NCBI GenBank assembly: GCA_018812465.1
Contig: JAHJCS010000267.1
Location: 1 to 11,377, forward strand
Length of the DNA stretch: 11,377 nt
Source of the DNA: Nanobdellota archaeon
Lineage (GTDB): Archaea > Nanobdellota > Nanobdellia > Woesearchaeales > UBA12501
Direction: 5' to 3'
Below the pieces are notes generated by a model, which was not told where the DNA came from, ran no database searches, and saw nothing but the letters and a program-made list of their open reading frames with translations. Position 1 is the first letter of the stretch; every line of letters starts with the position of its first letter. Shown in pieces: positions 1-9,900 of the stretch. The position numbers were made by a program, and so were the translations under genes.

Positions 1-963
1 CTCAATGCCTAAATAATCTGAGCTTGAGTATGTGGCTATTGCTATGCCCCCTCCATCTGAGCTTGATACATTTATGCGGTTGTTTGTTATGTTTGAATAG
101 GTCAATCTGCTGCCATGTATACCATCTGAATATGCTAGGTCTATTGTGTTGTTGTCTATCCTGGCATTATTCACATTGACAAGCAGCAAAGTTGAGTTCG
201 TGAATTCACTGTTTTTTATGCTGATATTAGATGAGTTGGATATGATCAGCTGGCCGAACACAGACATGTTGGCGCTGTCAATAACCCAATCAGTCATATT
301 CCATGTGTAATTCACAGGTTTGCCATAAGCTAGGTTGCTCGTGTCTATTGAGACATTGGAATAATATTCTGGGTTCTGATTGGGCACTATCTTGAATGGA
401 GCGACCATCCTTGTAATCATGGTGTTGTTTCTGAATGTGTTGAAAGCTGAATTCCTGATGTCATATCCCCAGCCCAGTGCGCCGTCTGTTGTAATATTAT
501 TATATTCATAAATGCCATAACTGCTGTTTGCTGTGATCAGGACAGCTGAACCTGCGCTTCCATAAGTTATCACAGTATTGTTTGTCATGTTTGTATAAGT
601 TGAATAATAAGTGATTACAACTCCGAAGTCTGCGTAATTCCTAGTGAAAACTGTGTTATTGTATATCAGTGTGTTGTTAGCATACGCAGTGTATATTCCA
701 TATCCATATCCTGTCGGCTCTGTATCCCTCTCAACCCTGCAATTCTTTATTGTGGAATCATTGGAGTACACAGCAATGCCTGGCGCGAATTCTAGCTGGG
801 CTTTTGAGTTGCCAAAGTCAATTTCATAACCTCTGCAGTCAAGAGTTACATTGTTTCCTCTGATATTGATGCAGGTCTTTGCAGAACTGATATTGTTAAG
901 GAGCACATAAGTCCTGTTGGAGATGTTAAGGTCTCTGCATGATGTGATCGCAATGTCTCCTAT
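1..963 (-). other. Parallel beta-helix domain 3 (partial, runs off the window)
   Basis: Residues 3472-3792 and onward. It opens IGDIAITSCRDLNISNRTYV, then CINIRGNNVTLDCRGYEIDF, the standard NosD-type beta-helix entry. Coils follow: PGIAVYSNDSTIKNCRVERD, YGYGIYTAYANNTLIYNNTV, NMTNNTVITYGS, GIYEYNNITTDG, NTFRNNTMITRM, NISIKNSEFTNS, ARIDNNTIDLAY and SNITNNRINVSS. Four Cys occur near the start. The entry sequence differs from those of beta-helices 1 and 2, so it is a separate lineage of the same fold rather than a recent copy. The C-terminal end and any cell-wall or membrane anchor lie beyond the window. Confidence 0.8.
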
Positions 964-3900
964 GCTGAAGTTGCCTTCAATCTCATAAGTCCTGTTGACT
1001 GTATCGTTTGCATAGATTGTATAATCCACCAAACCCTGGGGCCATGTTTCATTTGTAGGTACTTCAACCTGCCAGATTCCTCCTATGAGGCTCATGAGGC
1101 CCTGCCATAGGATTGTTCCTGCTTCTTTGGTTGTCTGCCATATCTTGATCCAGACAGAGCTTATGCTTCCTCCGATGTTTGTTATGTTGAATCTTATTGT
1201 CAGGTTCTGGTTTGCAAGGATTGATTCTGTTTCATTGATTATCTCTCCAGCAGGGTTGGTCTGGTTCACAAATTCAATGAGCATCTCTGTGATATTGATG
1301 CTGTTTGACCAGACTGCTGTGCCATTCAATCCATAGGAATCAATAGGTGTTGCTTTGACTGTCCAGTTCTCTCCTGCGGTTGTTGCGTCTGAGTGTGTTA
1401 TGTTTGTCCTGTTGCTGTAGAGCAGTGCGATTTCGTTTGCTGATAGGCTTCTGTTATAGATTCTTACTTCATCTATTGTTCCATTGAATGCGCTTTTCTG
1501 GTTACTCGTTGTGTCATTGCCCTGCACAGCGCCTATTGTAAGGTTGTATTCTATGGCATTGACTGTTATAGCTGCTGAAGCAGTTGCTTCCTCAATTCCA
1601 TCCATATAAATCAATACATCAGTTGTGTTCCATACTCCTACAATATGATGCCATGAACCTGGCAGTATTGGAGTGGGTGATATTGCTGTGTAGGTATTTG
1701 TACCATCTGATACTGCGAATCCTGTCAGATTCGCAATGCCAAAAGGGAAGTCCTCATCATACTGGGCAAATCCATATGCAACTTCTTCTGCTGCAAGGCT
1801 TGCATTGCTTTTTGCTGCGAGTATATAGATCTTGTCTCCTTCCACTATCTGACCAGGTCCTTTCTTGTATACCCACATCTCAATGCTGAAAGGCTCTGTT
1901 GTGAAATTTATGCTCTGGCTGTTCTGCACCAGCACATAATCATCTATTCCATCAAACTCATAAGCGCCGAATCCATCATGTCCAGCTGTATTGTTCCACA
2001 AGACTCCCTGAGTGATTGTTCCATAATTATCCAACCCAGAGAAATCATAGGTAATATTATTGCTGTCAGGAGCAGTGAAAGGCATGTTCAGGACTGTGTC
2101 AGACAACCCATTCCTGATCCAGTTATAGTTCAGCGTCACAGAATCTCCATCTCCATCTGATATTCCTGATGGATTAGCAGTAAGGTTGTCTGATGTATGG
2201 TTTGATAATGATGTTGCATTGAGCACTACTGACTCAAGTGTTGGTGCACCATTGACAGTGATATTGCCCCCAATCGCATTTGTTGCATTTATCCTTGAAC
2301 CTCTTACCCATGGCACTAGCAGCAGTGTGTAATTACCGGATGCAATACTGGTAGGTGCAAGGCTGAATGTTGCATTCAGTGAGGTTGTGTTGCCTATCTT
2401 GGTCTTAGTGCCGTCGCTGGTTCTGTTTGCGAGCAGGTCATACATCACAGTTTTTGTCGAAGACTGCCTTGTCCAGTTTGCGATGAATGTGTCAAAAGGA
2501 TTCAGGACCTGCCTTTCTAGAGGATAAGTAAAATTAGACGGTCCGCAGTCTCCTGTTATTGGAACAATTGATTCTTCATACAGATTACCCTCATTATTGA
2601 CACAGTAAGTATTATTGACATCTGTATCATTGACTCCATCCCCATAAAATCCATTCAGCCATATTGAGTTGTTGAAGCAGTCAGTACCTGATACAAAGTC
2701 ATAGACATTCTCTATAGAATTGCCTGAGATATTATTCAGCGCAGCATAGGTGCAATTTATTCCGATAGTATTATTATAGATATTATTGGAGAGTATGCTA
2801 TTGTTCCATGAAAGAACATTAATAAATTTTATTCCGTGTTGATTATTGTTTATTGTATTGTTTGAGATGTTTGTATTATTTGAGTTTATCAATATGATTG
2901 CAGGCGAAGATGTCTGATTGATTATCATATTTCCTGTTATATTGACAGAATAACTTGATGCAATTCTCATGCCTGATACATTATTTCCTGATATTGTGTT
3001 ATTCTCTATCCTTATATCATTTGAAAAAACAACATATACACCTATACTGTTGCCGTTGATGACCCTATTATTCACAATGCTTATATTGTTTGCCAAAGTA
3101 ATCCACATCGAAATGCCATTATCTCCAGGTTCAGTGAGATTATTTCGGGTATTCATTATGGTGTTGTTTGCGATAATACTCGGCTCAGTACTTAGGGTAG
3201 ATCCTTGACCCACTATTATGCCTCCTTCCTCATTTCCTTCCATATAATTGTTAATTATGGTATTTGCAGTCTTCATGTTTATTGCTGCATCATGATTACT
3301 GCTGAGGTTATTGTTATCTATGGTATTATTGAAAGAATCTTCGTATATTCCTATTGCATGGTCATAAGAATATAATGCAGTATTGTTTGCTATTAGATTG
3401 TGCGAAGAGTTTGTCCATAGGTTTATGCTTGCAGGAAATCCTGAATAAGTCAATGTATTGTTGACTATCCTGTTGTAAGAGGACATATTAAGGATGATAT
3501 CTCCAGTGAAGCTTGTCTTGATCTTAGTGCTATAATTATTGTTAGTGAAATTACTGTTTGTTATGTTGTTATGGCTGGAATTGTGCAGCCTGAGGCCGTT
3601 CCCTCTCTGCGAGAGCGAGAAGAATGAACTATCAACGAGATTGTAATTAGAATCATTGATCATCAGGTTATCCCAGTAATTGACTGTGCTGTTTATTCTG
3701 CTCAGCACGCAATAGCTCACATTCTGGAGGTATATTCCATAATAATAATTAGATATGTAACAGTTCTGCACTGTTGCATTATTTGCTTCAATAGAGATAC
3801 CTTTGCTGGAATTTATTCCCTTAATCCAGGAGTTATTGCAGTCAAGAGTGATGTTTTCTGAGGTTATCTGAATAGCTGCACCTGAGAGATTGTAGCTGTA

Positions 3901-6900
3901 TGTGCCATTCATATTGTATTGGGAATTCTCGTTCAAAACGCATGTCTGATTTGTATTGTTGATATAATCCATGCAGTCTGTGATCTTCTTGAAATCTCCT
4001 CCTGAAGAGTTCACATAGCATGGGTAGCAGAATTTCATGCTGAAATTGCCTTCAGTCTCATAGGTTATGTTTAAAGTATCATTGACATAAACTGTGTAGT
4101 TGATCTGTCCTGTTGGATAACTACCATTGACAGGAACTTCTACTTGCCATATCCCTCCGACAAGGCTCATTAGTCCTTCCCACAGGACTGTTCCTGCTGC
4201 TTTTGTTGTCTCCCATACCTTTATCCAAACTGAGCTGATTGAGCCGCCTATGTTTGAGATGTTGAATCTTATTGTGAGATTCTGGTTTGCCAGGATTGAT
4301 TCTGTTTCATTGATTATCTCTCCAGCAGGGTTTGTCTGGTTGACGAACTCAATGAGCATCTCTGTGATGTTGATGCTGTTTGACCAAACTGCAGATCCGT
4401 TAAGCCCCCATTCATCAATAGGTGTGACTTTTACTGTCCAGTTATCTCCACCAGATGTTGCATTGTTGTGAGTTATGTTTGTTCTGTTGTTGTAGAGCAG
4501 AGCAATTTCATGAGCTGAAAGGCTCCTGTTATATATCCTGACATCATCTATTGTTCCATTCATATCAGAGCCTAAATCATTTCTAGATCCTATGACTATG
4601 TTCTTTGCAGTATCGCCAATAGTTGGTGCAGTGCTGCTATTCTTTTCAATACCATCTAAATAGATAAAATAATCAGTTCCATCATACACTGCAGCTAAAT
4701 GATGCCATTTCTGAGTATCAACTGGAGTAGTTATCTCTTCATATGCTACCCCATTCCCTATAAAGAATTTTAAAACACCATTTGCATTAACCCATATATC
4801 ATAAGGTGCTGCAAGAGAAGATTCTGATTTTGAGACCAAACCATTGAAGTTTCTATGAGTATTGATATAGAACCAAACTGAAATGCTAAATGCATTCTCA
4901 GTTACAAGTGAATCTGAATGTTCAACAACAATAAAATCATTATCACCATCAAACTCATATGCACCAAATCCATCATGACCTCCTGTCTTACTCCATATTG
5001 CCCCACTTTTGTTTCCATGATTATTATTTCCACTGAAATCATATGTTTTGTTTCCTGTTGTTGTGTCAGGAGCAGTAAATGGCATGTTTAGTACCATATC
5101 AGAGACTCCATCTACATACCAATTATAATTTAGTGTTACTGACTCTCCGTTTCCATCAGATACTCCAGATGGATAAGCTGTTAGGTTGTCTGATGTAAAA
5201 TTGTTTGTTGATGTTGCATTTAATAATACTGAAGTTAAGTTAGGGGGATCGTTAGACTTGATAGTTATATTATTTGACCAAACACTGCTGCCATTCAAAC
5301 CTAAATCATCAATTGGAGTAACTTTTACACTCCAATTCTCTTCAATAGTTGTTGCATCTGAATGTGTGATGTTTGTTGTGTTTTGATAAATCAGCAGAAT
5401 CTCATTCACAGAAAGACTTCTATTATATACTCTAACATCATCAATATTTCCATCCATGTCAGTAACCAAGTCATTTCTGGAACCTACCATAAAATTAGTT
5501 CCAGCATCTGCAACTGCAGGCGCAACCTTACTGCTTTTTTCCACACCATTTATATAAAGATAAAAATCAGTGCCATCATACACTCCAGCCACATGATACC
5601 ATGTCTTGATATTAACAGAAGTGGAGATTGCATCATATACCGCACCATTTCCAGTAAAAAATGTTAATGTGCCTGCAGAATTTACCCACATATCATAAGG
5701 TGCTGCAATCCCTGAATTTGTTTTTGTAATCAACCCATTCCAATTTCTGTGTGTGTTAAGATAAAACCAACCCATAATAGTAAATGCATTCTCAGTTACG
5801 AGTTTATCTGAATGTTCAACAACAACATAATCATTATTACCATAAAATTCATATGCTCCAAATCCATCATGACCTCCTGTTGCATTCCAAATTGCTCCAT
5901 TAGGGATTCCATGATTATTATTTCCTGAGAAGTCATAGGTTCTATTGCCTTCAGTTGGGTCTTGTTTTGTAAATGGCATATTGAGTACTGTATCTGATAT
6001 TCCATTTTTGTACCAATTATAATTGAGCTGCACTGGATGATCTTCTGGATCATTTATACCTGAAGGATAAGCTGTTAGATTGTAATATGTGGTGTTTGAA
6101 TTTGATGTTGCATTCAACAGCACAGAGGTCAGAGTTGGAGGCTGATTGACTGAAAAATTACCTTCAAGTTCAACTGTCTTGTTATAGGTGTCATTTGCAA
6201 AGACAGTGTAATTCACAACACCACCAGGATAACTATGATTCACTGGAACTTCTGCTTCATAGAAATCCCCTACTAGGCTCATCACTCCTTGCAAGAGTAT
6301 ATCTCCTGCTGACTTGACAGTTTGCCATATCACTATCCAAACACTGCTAACTGTTCCACCTACATTTGTTGCATTGATTCTAATTGTAAGGTTCTGGAAT
6401 GGATTGACTGGTTCAGTGTCATTTACAGCAAGGTATGGTTGATCAGTAGGTGTCTGGTTATATACACTCAGTAATATATCAGTTATATTCACATCATTTG
6501 ACCAGACAGCACTTCCATTCAACCCATATGAATCAATTGGTGTAACTTTTACTGTCCAATTCTCTGCGCCAGATGTTGCATTATTGTGTGTGATATTAGT
6601 TATATTATTGTACAGCAGAGCAACTTCATGAGCTGATAGGCTTCTGTTATATATTCTAATCTCATCAATAGATCCATTGAATAGATTGCTGCCATCATAA
6701 TGTTTGCCTATGAAGAGATTAGTTGCAGTCGCTGGAGCTTTGTTTACATAATCACAATCATTGATGAGCTCTCCATTTATATAGAACTGTTTGCTTCCGG
6801 TCTCTGATCCTGTTGAGCTTAACACTCCAACAAGATGGTTCCATTGGTTGACTGGGGGTGCTGCAGCGCTATTCCATGCACAAGGGTCTCCTATAGAACT

Positions 6901-9900
6901 TCCGGTTCCCCACAGGATCTTATCAATGCTGGCAGAATAAAGGAATGCATAATCTGTGTTTGCACTGATTCCTGATGCTTTGTCTAATATATGCATGCCT
7001 TTTGAATTATCCTTCATATAATACCATAATGAGATAGTCCACTCTTTTCCTGCTCCTTGTCCAAGGCTTAATTCAGTGTCATTGCCAAAATTAATGAAAT
7101 CTCCATTTCCATCAAATTCATATGCACCAAAACCATCATAACCTCCATTCATATTCCATAAAGCTCCGCTTACATTTCCATGATTATCATGTCCTGAGAA
7201 ATCATATGTTCTGTTGCCTCCAGTAGAATCAGGCTGTGTGAATGGAACATTCAACACATTCTCAGATATTCCATTTTTATACCAATTATAATTCAGCTGT
7301 ACAGGTCCTTCTTCTTGATCTTCAACTCCGATTGGATTTGCTGTCAGGTTATCTGAACTAATATTACTTTGCGATGTTGCATTCAGCAGTACTGAGGTTA
7401 TTGTGGGGGCATTATTGACTTTGATGCTCACTGAATTAGAGAATATGCCTGTTCCATTCAGCCCAAATACATCAATCGGTGTTATCTTGGCTGTCCAGTT
7501 ATCTCCAACTGTTGTTGCATCTGAATGAGTTATATTTGTTATGTTGTTGTAGATCATATTTACTTCATTTGATGATAATGACCTGTTCCATATCCTGACT
7601 TCATCAATTGAACCATTGAATGGCCACTGATTTCCTCCTGAATCTTCGTTGATTCCAATCCTTAATGTATCCTGGTCAAGAACATCATCAAAGAATTCAG
7701 TTGAGGTGGCACTACCAACAGAATAGGTTCCTGCAGCTGGAGAGCCATCAATGTATATCCTATTTCCATTAGAGTCTACAGCCAAAGCCAGATGATGCCA
7801 CTTGCCGTCATCATAATCAGAACTTGTAGTAAAAGTCCATTTATTCCCCCCATTCTCTCTTACTGCAAAGATTATAGGACCTGAATTGAACTGAATACGC
7901 AAATCACTTGATCCATCACTCTTATCAGAAGATGCAAATATTGCATCAGGACCAGAATTGCCTTTATGTTTGAACCAAATGGATATTGTTCCTGTTGCCA
8001 GATTGTTGAATTGACTGGAATATGCATCTAAATCTATATAATCATCAATGCCATCAAATTCAAAAGCACCAAATCCATCATGGCCAGCAGTGGCATTCCA
8101 CGAAGCATTGATCACATTCCCTTCATTTCCATATCCGCTGAGATCATATGTCTGGTTATTACTGTCAGGTGCTGTGAATGGCATATTGAGCAGCGTTTCT
8201 GATGTTCCATTCCTGTACCAGTTGTAGTTCAGAGTGACAGAATCTCCATCAATATCGCTGATCCCTTCAGGATATGTTGTCAAGTTATCTGTTGTGAGAT
8301 TGTTTATGCTTGTGGCATTGAGCACAACCGATGAGATTGTTGGTGCAGTATTATTAAGATAGAAAACACCACTCTCTTCATTGGTGGCATTTATCCTTGA
8401 GCCATAAACAAATGGTATCAAGAATATGTTATAATATCCTCTTGCCAGCAATGAAGCATCTATTGACATATTGAGGTCTGTTGTCGTTCCTATCTTTGTC
8501 TTTGTTCCGCTGTCTGTTCTGTTGATGAACACATCATAATTGACAGTGTTTATTGAGGATTGTCCAGACCAATTTGTTTTGAAGATATTATTGCCATTGA
8601 CATCATCTCCTGTGCCTGGGAATGTGACATTTGCAGGTCCGCAGTCTCCTGAGACTGGCATTAATGACTCATTGTAAAAGTTTCCTTCATTATTTACGCA
8701 GTATGATGATGTTCCGACAGCAAGGGGAGATGCTTCGTAGAAGTTGTTGAGGCTTATGTTGCTGTCTGGGCTTTCATCATACATTGACACTTCCCCAGTG
8801 AAAGTATTGCCTTTTATTATGTTGCCTGTTGATGTCGTCAGATTCAAAGCTACCGCATGATATGTAGGTATTGTCACATTGTTAAGGTAAGGCGGATTGG
8901 TATAGCCTCCTATCACTGAAGATAAAGAAGTTGCGTTCACATCATAATTTCCTGTTGTAGTATTGAATACCCAGTAGTTTGCTTCATCAAGATAACATGT
9001 TCCCCCATATGCTGTTGCTGTATTATTACAGTTCATTACTGGCGGTTCTTCAACATACAATGTGCTGAAAGGGATGCTCGCTGCAGGGATATCTATAAGC
9101 CATAGCCTGAAAGTATTCGTTCCATCTACCTCACTAGATACATCTGTATCATCTGATGTGACTACTATTGAGCTTCCTAATGAGCTATTAACATATATCA
9201 CCGCGTTGTCAAAATCATTACCCCCATAAGTTAGAGGGCTTAGTGATGACTGGAATTCTGATGAATAGCTCACATTGCCATAATTGCTGAAATTATTGTA
9301 TTCTATAGTGTTATTATAGGAGTCAGCTTGCAGAAGCAGGGCATAGTTCACTGAAGGATCTCCATTGAACTGATTGTTCTTTATTGTTGCCCCCCTTATC
9401 CATGCAGCACCATTGGAATAAAGGCTCTTATTATTGAATGTGCAGTTCTCTACCCATAGGTTATTGGTTGAGTCCAGAAACATGTAAGCTCCATTTATGA
9501 ATCTGCTGTTGGTTATTCTGTCTTTGGTGTTATACCAGTTTAGTGTTATGCTGGCTACTCCATCTATTGTTATGTTATCAGCGATAAGGTTAGAAGCGTA
9601 AGCACTCACACTACATGAGGAATAGACATTCCTTAAAGTTATGTTGCTGTCATAATTGCCTGTGCCAAAATTAAAAAAAGTAGTGCATCTCTCTGTTGTT
9701 ATATTCTCATAGGTCCAGTTACCATCTAGACCAGTTCCTCCATTGAATACATCACCACCACCAGTAAGGTTTATTATAAAATTAACCCAAGTATGATTCA
9801 CCCCCTCATTCTCATATATAAAATTAGGACGTACTAGGAAATCGCTGCCATTGAAATCAATGAACACATTATCCCTACCATTAATTGCTATAACCCAGCC

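Noticed and set aside
1085..1336. Plus-strand open frame sharing a long peptide match with another at 4127-4471, looking like a conserved gene pair
   Set aside because: Both are antisense to C-modules 3 and 2 and their neighbours. The similarity comes from the repeated sense-strand module, not from a real protein family.
2760..3560. Dense short A/T-rich repeats (ATT-ATT type) that could suggest a CRISPR or satellite array
   Set aside because: Spacing and sequence vary, and the pattern is fully explained by Asn-Asn-Thr/Ile codons in the beta-helix coils. There are no conserved direct repeats with unique spacers.
5796..6053. Minus-strand open frame of 85 codons
   Set aside because: It is in a different frame inside LamG unit 3, is Met/Ile/Gln-rich without domain character, and has no spacing for its own start signals.
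9673..9679. Run of seven A (T7 on the coding strand) as a possible frameshift or phase-variation site
   Set aside because: The frame continues correctly through it as Thr-Thr-Phe-Phe-Asn-Phe, and the beta-helix pattern is intact on both sides. A single modest homopolymer is expected in A/T-rich DNA.
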